Source: Verrucomicrobiota bacterium (GTDB lineage Bacteria > Verrucomicrobiota > Verrucomicrobiia > Opitutales > Opitutaceae). From it: a stretch of DNA of 9,850 bases. The DNA lies in assembly GCA_023430825.1 (NCBI GenBank), contig JAEYYL010000245.1:1-9850 (forward strand), written 5' to 3'. Shown piece after piece: positions 1 to 5,884 of this stretch. A model generated the notes under the pieces. The model had not been told where the DNA came from. It searched no databases and saw only the letters and a program-made list of their open reading frames with translations. Each line of letters starts with the position of its first letter. Positions within the stretch are counted from its first letter, which is position 1. The position numbers were made by a program, and so were the translations under genes.

Positions 1-2
1 GT

Positions 3-29
3 GCAGGGCGGGTCGACGACCCGCCCTGC
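3..29. repeat. Perfect 13-bp inverted repeat, possible terminator
   Basis: Two 13-base arms (3-15 and 17-29) are perfect reverse complements around a single central base at 16. The arm contains AGGGCGGGTCG. It lies 12 bases past the stop codon of the minus-strand gene ending at 42, so it could end that transcript. No T-run follows it, so factor-independent termination is doubtful. The one-base centre would force a few inner pairs open in RNA. It shares the AGGGCGGG stem start with the hairpin next to the ybeY stop, so it may belong to a dispersed intergenic repeat family (inference). Confidence 0.6.
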
Positions 30-41
30 CGGGGAGGAAGA

Positions 42-1019
42 TCAGTCTTTGGAATCGGCCGGAGGAAGGATGATGGCGGGGAGCGCGGTCACGGCTTCCT
101 CGGGCACTTCGAAGAGTTCGAGCACGGCGTCACCCACGCCGCCGTCGGCGCTGGAGAGGCGCAAGGTGTAAGCGCCGGGCGCGAGCGCCTGAAGGATGGC
201 GAAGTCCCGGTCGCTGGGCCGCAGGGGAGCGGCGCCGACGGCGGGCGCGACCGCGGTAGCGAGGAAATACGGGTTCCATTCCGGAATATAGAAGTCGGGC
301 CATTCGACCTTCCGGCCGCGGCTGTCGAAGAGTTCGACCTGGGGTGCGGCGAGCGGGGTCGGCACGCCATAATCGGCGAGGGTCGGACCGACAGCGCGGA
401 TGAGGAGGAAGGTATTGCCGCGGGCGTTGCGCGGGTCGCCGTCGATGACGAAGCCGGCGGTGAGCGAGCGGTTGGATTGATCGATGGTGGCGCGCAGGGA
501 AAGATTGATGAGCTTGGGTGCCTTGACCTCGCCGACGCGGAGTTCGATTTGCTCGACGGTGGAGGCGTAGAGGACCGCGGGCTCGACCTCGCGGCGGATC
601 TCGGCGGTGTAGAGGCCGCTGTCGTCGGAGGTGACCTGGTCGAGGACGAGTGTCTTGGCGGTGGAGGCGAGCGGCTCGCCGTCTTTCAGCCAGCGAATGC
701 TCACGATGTAGGCGTCTTCGAAGGGCGTGGCGATCTCGACGCGGGAACCGGCGTGGACCGGATGAACGACGGGTGCGGGCGGCGCGGCGTAAACGCCGGT
801 GACGCCGCGGAGGACGATGCGGGTGGTGACGTTGATTTCGCCGACGGGATGAGGCTGGGGGAAGTCCCAGATCTCGGCGGCGGCTTCGTTGCCCGTGAGG
901 CCGGTGGCGGCCAGCGCGAGGGCAAGAAGCCAGCGGAGGCGCGAAGAAGTCGGACGCGATGCCGGACGGGCGTCGCGGGTGTTAAGGCCGGAAAGAGGGG
1001 GAGGGTTGAAGTGGTGCAT
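42..1019 (-). CDS. Secreted Ig-like domain protein of unknown function
   Basis: The 325-residue protein starts at an ATG (1017-1019) and ends with TGA (42-44). Basic residues up to about 29 and a hydrophobic run (about 30-42, LLALALAATG) ending in EAAA look like a Sec signal peptide cut near residue 48. Residues about 80-163 resemble an immunoglobulin I-set fold: Trp110 in IRWLKDG and the DSGLYTA motif at 133-139. The Ig cysteines are absent and Ala139 stands where the second Cys normally is. Residues about 168-306 (LINLSLRATI, then LLIRAVGPTLADYGV and a closing PGAYTLRLSSADGG) match a C-terminal domain I recall from many secreted Opitutaceae proteins. Family knowledge gives no enzymatic role; a cell-surface or extracellular binding role is a guess. 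No clear Shine-Dalgarno precedes the start. It is transcribed separately from ybeY, because a terminator lies between them. Confidence 0.8.
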   Translation of the reverse strand: MHHFNPPPLSGLNTRDARPASRPTSSRLRWLLALALAATGLTGNEAAAEIWDFPQPHPVGEINVTTRIVLRGVTGVYAAPPAPVVHPVHAGSRVEIATPFEDAYIVSIRWLKDGEPLASTAKTLVLDQVTSDDSGLYTAEIRREVEPAVLYASTVEQIELRVGEVKAPKLINLSLRATIDQSNRSLTAGFVIDGDPRNARGNTFLLIRAVGPTLADYGVPTPLAAPQVELFDSRGRKVEWPDFYIPEWNPYFLATAVAPAVGAAPLRPSDRDFAILQALAPGAYTLRLSSADGGVGDAVLELFEVPEEAVTALPAIILPPADSKD

Positions 1020-1089
1020 TCATGCTGTGTTACGCATGAAGCGCGCGGGGTGAGTCAGCGCCCGCGGAAAATTTTCGGTGTTCGCAGCG

Positions 1090-1113
1090 AAAAAGAGCGG
1101 GCTGAAGCCCGCC
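1090..1113 (-). terminator. Intrinsic terminator of ybeY
   Basis: On the minus strand GCGGGC (1112-1107), loop TTCA and GCCCGC (1102-1097) form a perfect GC-rich hairpin. It is followed at once by TCTTTTT (1096-1090). The ybeY stop codon TAG (1116-1114) is one base before the stem. Stem plus T-run is the standard factor-independent terminator form. The TAGGGCGGGCTTCAGCCCGC string resembles dispersed palindromes in related genomes (recollection, not checked). Confidence 0.8.
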
Positions 1114-1671
1114 CTACTTGCGGAGCGTGAAACGCGGAAGCGCGGACGGGGCGGTGCGGAGGAGTTTCATCGCGCGCGCTTCCGCGCGACGCATGAGGCG
1201 TTTCTTCGCCGGCTGAAGATCGTCGTAGCCCGCGAGGTGGAGCCAGCCGTGGACGAGGTAGAGCGTGAGCTCGGCGGAGAAATCGGCGAGCCGGGCGGCG
1301 GGGAGCGCGCGGTGGGAAGCGGGATCGACGCCGACGTGACGGAGCGCGGCGTCGACGGAGACGCAGATTTCGCCCGCGACGCCGGCGGTGAAATCGCCTT
1401 CAAAGGTGATCACGTCGGTGAGGGTGGGATCGTCGAGGAATTGATCGTGGAGTTGCGCGAGGTCGGCATCGGTGAGGAAGACGAGTGAGAGTTCGCCGAG
1501 CAGGAATGCGGGCAGGCGCAGGTCGAAGGAGGCGGCGTGGGCGTCGAGTCGCGCGAGCGCGCGAGTGACGGCGCGGCGGTCGAGCCGGAGGCGCGGGTGG
1601 CGGTTGGCGATGGCGATGGAGCGGGACTTCACGTGAGAGGAATAGCAGGGGAGACGCACGCCACGGGGCAA
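1114..1671 (-). CDS. ybeY: YbeY endoribonuclease
   Basis: YbeY is a metal-dependent single-strand endoribonuclease that acts in 16S rRNA 3' maturation and ribosome quality control in the cytoplasm. Seen here: TDVITFEGD (85-93, the family's TDVLSF region), GEICVSVDAA (100-109) and HGWLHLAGYDD (141-151). The usual zinc motif is H-x3-H-x5-H. H141 and H145 are present but the third ligand position is Asp151. Asp at this place occurs, as I recall, in some other phyla, so activity is likely kept. The reading frame opens with TTG at 1671 (185 residues). A GTG at 1632 gives 172 residues beginning VKSRSIAIANRHP, closer to usual family starts; neither has a clear Shine-Dalgarno. The gene keeps the strand of phoH and the HD hydrolase, but the molybdenum hydroxylase operon separates it from them, so it presumably needs its own promoter in 1633-1859. 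Confidence 0.93.
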   Translation of the reverse strand: MPRGVRLPCYSSHVKSRSIAIANRHPRLRLDRRAVTRALARLDAHAASFDLRLPAFLLGELSLVFLTDADLAQLHDQFLDDPTLTDVITFEGDFTAGVAGEICVSVDAALRHVGVDPASHRALPAARLADFSAELTLYLVHGWLHLAGYDDLQPAKKRLMRRAEARAMKLLRTAPSALPRFTLRK

Positions 1672-1812
1672 GGCGTAACGGCGGGGGAAGGCCGACGTGG
1701 CGCAGGAGGGCGAGATGCGGTGCGCGCGATCGTCATGAGCGCGCGTGCTACGGGTGTTTCGATGGCGGAATAACGTGAGCGCACGGTGGGTGTTGGCTTG
1801 GCGGCGATGGGC

Positions 1813-1839
1813 GGGAGGCGCAGGGTGAGGCCTGCTCCC
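1813..1839. repeat. Imperfect hairpin carrying an 11-bp repeat shared with the operon's far end
   Basis: GCAGG (1820-1824) pairs with CCTGC (1831-1835) around a six-base loop. GGGA (1813-1816) pairs with TCCC (1836-1839) if GGC (1817-1819) bulges. The first 11 bases, GGGAGGCGCAG (1813-1823), recur exactly at 5774-5784 just past the last operon gene. In both places AGGCCT follows (after GGTG here, directly there). It sits just before the operon's ribosome binding site, so it could affect leader RNA folding, or it may be only a repeat remnant. Confidence 0.45.
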
Positions 1840-1846
1840 TTCCCCC

Positions 1847-1851
1847 GGAGG
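1847..1851 (+). promoter_or_regulatory. Ribosome binding site GGAGG of the 2Fe-2S subunit gene
   Basis: GGAGG lies 8 bases before GTG (1860) and 11 bases before the adjacent in-frame ATG (1863). The spacing favours GTG slightly, while codon preference favours ATG. The two proteins differ by one residue. Confidence 0.6.
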
Positions 1852-1859
1852 CGAGTAAC

Positions 1860-2558
1860 GTGATGCCCCAAAATTTCTCCGGGAAACCCAGTGGCGGCGG
1901 CGTGAGTCGGCGCGGCTTCTTGAAGTCGCTCGGTGCGTCGGCGGTGGCGGCGGCGACGTTTGGGACGACGGCGATGGCGCAAGGATTCGCGGAGGCGGCG
2001 GCGGAGCGCGAAGTCGGACCGGGGGCGGTGCCGGTGACGTTGACGGTAAACGGGCGGAAAATTTCGCTGACGCTGGAGCCGCGGGTGACGCTGCTCGAGG
2101 CGCTGCGCGTGCACGCGGGTTTGACGGGCGCGAAGGAGGCGTGCGATCGCGCGAGCTGCGGAACGTGCACGGTCTTGATGAACGGCGCGCCGGTGAATGC
2201 GTGCTCGCTGCTCGCGATCGACGTGCAGGATGCGAAGATCGTGACGATCGAAGGGCTCGTGGCCGAGGCGGAGACGCAGCGCGACGCGGGTGTGCCGCTG
2301 ACGCGATTGCAGCGCGCGCTGGTCGAACACGACGGGCTGCAGTGCGGGTATTGCTCGCCCGGATTCGTGCTCACGCTGTCGGCGCTGTTGAAGAAAAATC
2401 CGCGGCCGACGGAGGCGGAGGTGCGCAAGGCGTGCGAAGGCAACCTGTGCCGGTGCGGCTCGTATCCGCGGATTTTCGCGGCGGCGCTCGGCGCGAGCGG
2501 GCAGGAAGCGGCGTCGAAACTCACGGTGATCTCACCGCACGAACATGCCCTGGCCTAA
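1860..2558 (+). CDS. Tat-exported 2Fe-2S subunit of a molybdenum hydroxylase (PaoA/YagT-like)
   Basis: This is the small electron-transfer subunit of a xanthine-oxidase-family enzyme, about 232 residues. The N-terminus carries a twin-arginine signal (SRRGFLK, 16-22), a hydrophobic Ala-rich stretch (23-39) and a likely cut after AMA (38-40). A plant-ferredoxin-type domain follows with C95, C100, C103 and C115, then a helical second cluster domain with C162, C165, C197 and C199 (QCGYC and NLCRCG). These eight cysteines are the usual ligands for two 2Fe-2S clusters. NLCRCG instead of the common NLCRCTG, together with the Tat signal, resembles E. coli PaoA. An extra Cys192 lies near the second cluster. 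In this family the Tat signal on the small subunit carries the folded complex to the periplasm (established for PaoABC, inferred here). The 3' end overlaps the next gene by 14 bases, implying translational coupling. Confidence 0.93.
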   Translation: MMPQNFSGKPSGGGVSRRGFLKSLGASAVAAATFGTTAMAQGFAEAAAEREVGPGAVPVTLTVNGRKISLTLEPRVTLLEALRVHAGLTGAKEACDRASCGTCTVLMNGAPVNACSLLAIDVQDAKIVTIEGLVAEAETQRDAGVPLTRLQRALVEHDGLQCGYCSPGFVLTLSALLKKNPRPTEAEVRKACEGNLCRCGSYPRIFAAALGASGQEAASKLTVISPHEHALA

Positions 2559-4740
2559 GCAGACGCGTTATCTGGGAAAGCCCTCCACGCGGGTCGACGG
2601 ACCGGTGAAAGTGGCGGGGCGGGCGAAGTTCACGACGGACGTGGCGCCGGCGGGCGTGCTTTACGGCGCGATCCTGCGGTCGAAATGGCCGGCGGCGCAC
2701 GTGCGCGCGGTGGACCTGGGCAAGGCGCGGGTGGCGCGCGGTATCCGCGCGGCCATTACGGCGCGCGAAGGCGAGTTCGACGTGCGCTATTACGGCGACG
2801 AGATCGCGGCGGTCGCGGGCGTGAGCCGTCAGGCGGTGCTGGATGCGCTCGAGCTGATCGAGGTCGATGCGGTGCCGCGGGACTTCGTGGTGAAGGAGCT
2901 GGACGCGATGAAGGCGGATGCGCCGCAGGTCGTGGCGGGGCAGCCTAATCTCGGCGAGGGGAAGGTGCAGGAAAAGGGTGATGTGGATGCGGCGTTTGCG
3001 AGTGCGGCGGCGGTGGTCGAGGCGACCTTCAGCACGCCGATCGAGTTTCACCATCCGATGGAGCCGCATTCGCACGTGGTGCAGTGGGAGGGTGAGGAGT
3101 TGACGGCGTGGTCGTCGACGCAGGCGGTGTTCGGTTCGCGCGAGGCGTTTGCGGGGTGGCTGCGGATTCCGCAGAACAAGGTGCGCGTGATCTGCGAACA
3201 CATGGGCGGCGGGTTCGGGTCGAAGTTCGGGCCGGGCGTCGAAGGGATTTTGTGCGCGCGGCTGGCGCGGGCGGCGGGCGCGCCGGTGAAGCTGGTGTTG
3301 ACGCGCTTCGAGCAGGCGCTGGCGGTGGGGAACCGGCCGTCGTCGTTTCAGCGGATCAAGCTGGGTGGGTCGGCGGACGGAACATTGACGGCGTTCGAGC
3401 TACACGCGTTCGGAACGCCGGGGCACCAGTCGGGCGTGACGAACGAAGGGGGGAGCGGCGGCGCGGCGTTTCCGGCGCCTTACATTTATCCGGTGGCGGC
3501 GACGCGGGTGAAGCAGGGCAGCGTGGCGGTGAACGCGGGGCAGTCGTGTGCGATGCGGGCGCCGGGGCACCCGGTGGCGTCGGTGGGGATGGAGGGAATT
3601 TTGGACGAACTGGCGGTGAAGCTTGGGCTCGATCCGCTCGAGGTGCGGCTGAAGAACGATCCATCGGAGATTCGGCGGCGCGAATACGAGATCGGCGCGG
3701 AGCGTTTTGAGTGGCGGAAAAAATACCGGAAACCGGGCGCGACGCCGGGCGTGGTGAAGACGGGCATCGGTTGCGCGGGCGCGGCGTGGATGAGCGGCGG
3801 GCGGGGCACGCAGGCGGAGCTGCAGGTGAACCGCGACGGGACGGTCGAGGTGCGCGTGGGCACGCAGGATCTGGGCACGGGTTCACGGACGGTGGTGCAA
3901 GTCGTCGCGGCGGAGATGCTCGGCCTCGACCGCGAGCGGGTGGCGGTGAGCGTGGGCGACACGCGTTTTCCGCCGAGCGGCGCGAGTGGCGGGAGCCAGA
4001 CGACGGCGTCGGTGTCGCCGGCGATCTACGACGCGTGCGAGAAGGCGCTGGCGGAATTGCGGAAGGTTTCGGGCGTCGAGGACCCGCGTGGGGAGGCGTG
4101 GGCGGGTGCGTGTGCGAAGATCGGCGCGGTGCCGCTGCAGGTGCGCGGGCAGTGGCGGGAAGGGTTGTCGACGGGCGGCGCGTGCGGGGTGCAGTTCGCG
4201 GAAGTGGAGGTCGACACGGAGACGGGCTTCGTGCGGTTGAAGAAAATTTTGGCGGTGCAGGACTGCGGCACGGTGGTGAACAAGCTGACGTGCGAGAGCC
4301 AGATCAACGGGGGCGTGATCATGGGCATCGGCTATGCGCTGTATGAGCAGCGGGTGATGGATGCGCGGACGGGGGTGGTGTTGAACGCGAACCTGGAGAC
4401 CTACAAGCTGCCGGGCGCGGCGGACATGCCGGACATCAGTATTCTTTTATTGGATATGCCGGAGCGCGGAGTGATCGGGGTGGGCGAGCCGTGCACGGTG
4501 CCGACGGCGGCGGCGATCGCGAACGCGGTGGCGAATGCGATCGGCGTGCGGGTGGGCGATCTGCCGATCACGCCGGACAAGGTGCTGGCGGCGCTGGAAA
4601 GCGTGCCGAAGGCGGCGACGGCGGACGGCGCAGAGACGGCGGCGGTGGAGCGCGAGGAGGAGGTGGCGGGAGGATTTGCGGCGTTGGCGGAGGCGCCGCG
4701 GGCGGCGTGGGTGGAATTTGAACCGGGGTGTCACGCATGA
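2545..4740 (+). CDS. Molybdopterin-binding catalytic subunit of a molybdenum hydroxylase (PaoC/YagR-like)
   Basis: This is the large catalytic subunit, which hydroxylates an aldehyde or N-heterocycle using water at a molybdenum cofactor. Its 731 residues are close to E. coli PaoC in length as I recall it. Seen: substrate-entry domain (about 20-120), the cofactor-binding glycine loop MGGGFGSKFG (220-229), CAMRAPG (335-341), QDLGTG (441-446), GGSQTTASV (482-490), and GVGEPCTVPTAAAIANAV near the C-terminus. Glu648 there is at the place of the catalytic base. It has no signal peptide, as expected if exported bound to the Tat subunit. After about residue 690 there is an Ala/Glu-rich tail of some 40 residues with no recognisable fold. 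The start ATG lies inside the previous gene, and the stop TGA overlaps an ATG (ATGA, 4737-4740) that opens a 25-codon frame. The substrate cannot be named from sequence. No maturation chaperone of the XdhC/PaoD type is in the window. Confidence 0.93.
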   Translation: MPWPKQTRYLGKPSTRVDGPVKVAGRAKFTTDVAPAGVLYGAILRSKWPAAHVRAVDLGKARVARGIRAAITAREGEFDVRYYGDEIAAVAGVSRQAVLDALELIEVDAVPRDFVVKELDAMKADAPQVVAGQPNLGEGKVQEKGDVDAAFASAAAVVEATFSTPIEFHHPMEPHSHVVQWEGEELTAWSSTQAVFGSREAFAGWLRIPQNKVRVICEHMGGGFGSKFGPGVEGILCARLARAAGAPVKLVLTRFEQALAVGNRPSSFQRIKLGGSADGTLTAFELHAFGTPGHQSGVTNEGGSGGAAFPAPYIYPVAATRVKQGSVAVNAGQSCAMRAPGHPVASVGMEGILDELAVKLGLDPLEVRLKNDPSEIRRREYEIGAERFEWRKKYRKPGATPGVVKTGIGCAGAAWMSGGRGTQAELQVNRDGTVEVRVGTQDLGTGSRTVVQVVAAEMLGLDRERVAVSVGDTRFPPSGASGGSQTTASVSPAIYDACEKALAELRKVSGVEDPRGEAWAGACAKIGAVPLQVRGQWREGLSTGGACGVQFAEVEVDTETGFVRLKKILAVQDCGTVVNKLTCESQINGGVIMGIGYALYEQRVMDARTGVVLNANLETYKLPGAADMPDISILLLDMPERGVIGVGEPCTVPTAAAIANAVANAIGVRVGDLPITPDKVLAALESVPKAATADGAETAAVEREEEVAGGFAALAEAPRAAWVEFEPGCHA

Positions 4741-4814
4741 AGGCGAATGGGAAATTTCGGGTGGACGGTCCCTGCGCTCACGCGCAGAGCCCCGAGGAGA
4801 AAGGTGGGCGATGA
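4737..4814 (+). CDS. 25-residue micro-ORF exactly filling the gap between two subunit genes
   Basis: ATG at 4737 overlaps the catalytic subunit's TGA as ATGA. Its own TGA (4812-4814) overlaps the FAD subunit's ATG (4811) as ATGA. The product would begin MKANGKFRVDG and end PEEKGGR. I recognise no homologue. The two-sided overlap is what translational coupling looks like: a ribosome ending the catalytic subunit could reinitiate, cross the gap and reach the FAD gene. The same eight bases, ATGAAGGC, occur at both start sites. A hairpin lies inside it. It may equally be a chance frame, since third-codon GC is lower than in the neighbours. Confidence 0.35.
   Translation: MKANGKFRVDGPCAHAQSPEEKGGR
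4772..4787 (+). repeat. Perfect 6-bp hairpin in the gap before the FAD subunit gene
   Basis: CTGCGC (4772-4777), loop TCAC, GCGCAG (4782-4787). It sits 23 bases before the FAD subunit ATG and just ahead of its purine-rich ribosome binding region (GAGGAGAAAGGTGGG, 4794-4808). It could tune translation or protect the RNA segment; no T-run follows, so it is not a terminator. Confidence 0.45.
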
Positions 4815-5773
4815 AGGCATTTGCTTATGTCACGGCGCAGAGCGCGGGCGCGGCGGTCGAACTCGTGGGCGATGGCGGACGGTTTCTGGCGGGCGGGGTG
4901 GATTTGCTCGGCGAGATGAAGGACGGGATTGCGGCGCCGAGGCGTTTGGTGAACGTGAAAGCGGTGCCGGAGCTGCGGGTGATCGAGGCGGGCGCGCAGC
5001 GTTGGACGATCGGGGCGAATGTGACGCTGGCGACACTCGCGGAGCAGGTGGAACTGAGACGGGTGTTTCCCGGACTGGCGGAAGCGGCGGAGCATGTCGG
5101 TTCGCCGCAGATGCGCAACATCGCGACCGTGGGCGGGAATCTCGCGCAGCATTCGCGGTGCTGGTATTACCGGCAGCGCGACGTGGCGTGCGCGAAGAAA
5201 GGCGCGCGGCGGTGTCTGGCGCGTGGGGGAGAGAACAAGTATCATTCCCTGTGGAGCGGGAGCCCGTGCCTGAGCCCGTGCGTGTCGAATCTCGCGATCG
5301 CGCTGGCCGCGCTCGATGCGAAAGTGGTCGTGCAGCGCGGCGGGAAACAGGTGACGTGGAGTGTGGCGGAGCTTTACGAGCGCGCGTGGAACGCGGCGCG
5401 GGCGCATCATTCGCTTGGCGCGGAGGATTTGATCGTGCGCGTGGAAGTGCCGGTGCGGGAAGGCGGGCGGAGCGTGTATTTGCAGATGGGGGAGCGGAGC
5501 GGGTTCGACTGGGCGCTGGTGAGTTGTGCGGTGGCGGGACGGATCGACGGCGGCGTGTGGCGTGGGGGGCGGATCGCGCTCGGTTGCGTGGCGCCGGTGC
5601 CGTGGCAAGTGGCGGCGGCGAACGCGTTTTTGGAGGGGAAGGCGGTGAACGAGGCGAACGCCGCGGCGGCGGCGGAGCTGATGCTGAAAGGCGCGGAGCC
5701 TCGGGCACACAACGGCTACAAGGTGCCGCTGGCGAAGGCGCTGGTGCGGCGGGCGCTGATGGGGTTGGGGTGA
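4811..5773 (+). CDS. FAD-binding subunit of a molybdenum hydroxylase with an extra cysteine loop (PaoB/YagS-like)
   Basis: This is the medium subunit, passing electrons through FAD, 320 residues. It shows the FAD-binding GGVDLLG (28-34) and RNIATVGGN (102-110) of the CO-dehydrogenase flavoprotein fold, then the C-terminal domain. Between them is a cysteine-rich insertion with C117, C127, C135, C153 and C157 (RCWYYR near 116-121, SPCLSPC at 151-157). The same spacing pattern is found in E. coli PaoB, where the loop binds a 4Fe-4S cluster; a 4Fe-4S cluster here is inference from that. The start at 4811 is chosen because the family N-terminus begins there (MKAFAYVTAQ). Codons upstream in the same frame read as Arg-rich nonsense. 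A purine-rich site (AGGAG, 4795-4799) precedes it. The gap of 70 bases to the catalytic gene holds a micro-ORF and a hairpin. The electron acceptor is unknown. Confidence 0.92.
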   Translation: MKAFAYVTAQSAGAAVELVGDGGRFLAGGVDLLGEMKDGIAAPRRLVNVKAVPELRVIEAGAQRWTIGANVTLATLAEQVELRRVFPGLAEAAEHVGSPQMRNIATVGGNLAQHSRCWYYRQRDVACAKKGARRCLARGGENKYHSLWSGSPCLSPCVSNLAIALAALDAKVVVQRGGKQVTWSVAELYERAWNAARAHHSLGAEDLIVRVEVPVREGGRSVYLQMGERSGFDWALVSCAVAGRIDGGVWRGGRIALGCVAPVPWQVAAANAFLEGKAVNEANAAAAAELMLKGAEPRAHNGYKVPLAKALVRRALMGLG

Positions 5774-5784
5774 GGGAGGCGCAG
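5774..5784. repeat. Right copy of the 11-bp repeat bracketing the operon
   Basis: GGGAGGCGCAG begins immediately after the FAD subunit TGA and is identical to 1813-1823 upstream of the operon, in the same orientation. AGGCCT follows in both. It may mark the limits of an inserted segment or be part of a repeat family. Confidence 0.45.
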
Positions 5785-5881
5785 AGGCCTCGCGGAGCTC
5801 GGCCCTCCAAGGGGCAGCGAAGGCCTCGCGGAGCTTGGCCCTCCAAGGGGCGGAGGAGGCCTCGCGGAGCTTGGCCCTCCA
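5785..5881. repeat. 36-bp tandem repeat, two full copies and a partial third
   Basis: Copies start at 5785, 5821 and 5857. The first 25 bases of each (beginning AGGCCTCGCGGAGCT) are identical but for one C/T change in copy 1. Copies 1 and 2 continue with AAGGGGC and a short variable end; copy 3 breaks off at 5881, four bases before the stop codon of the minus-strand HD gene. Each copy contains an inverted repeat: CTTGG-CCCT-CCAAG in copy 2, weaker in copy 1 because of its C. The array fills the space between two convergent genes, where a bidirectional transcript end is needed, but there is no T-run. There are no unique spacers, so it is not CRISPR. Confidence 0.85.
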
Positions 5882-5884
5882 GGG

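Larger units (their letters stand above)
1672..1859. promoter_or_regulatory. Divergent intergenic region of ybeY and Mo-hydroxylase operon
   Basis: These 188 bases separate the minus-strand ybeY from the plus-strand operon, so promoters for both are expected here. I see no convincing -35/-10 pair on either strand. The best minor candidate, GAATAAC near 1768 on the plus strand, has no good -35 partner. The 3' part holds an imperfect hairpin and the operon's ribosome binding site, listed separately. The assignment as a promoter region is positional inference. Confidence 0.35.

Noticed and set aside
2141..4346. Several Arg/Gly-rich frames overlapping the 2Fe-2S and catalytic subunit genes on both strands
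   Set aside because: They are shadows in other frames of two genes with full sets of conserved residues, and show no recognisable motifs.
1027..4742. Near-identical 15-mers GTGTTACGCATGAAG (1027-1041) and GTGTCACGCATGAAG (4728-4742)
   Set aside because: One mismatch, different genomic contexts (intergenic against coding end) and no extended similarity; taken as chance.
4535..4810. Upstream extension of the FAD subunit frame by 92 codons
   Set aside because: The extension is Arg-rich nonsense inside the catalytic gene, and the family N-terminus starts exactly at the ATG at 4811.
5785..5881. CRISPR array
   Set aside because: Copies follow each other with only a few variable bases and no unique spacers; no cas gene is present.
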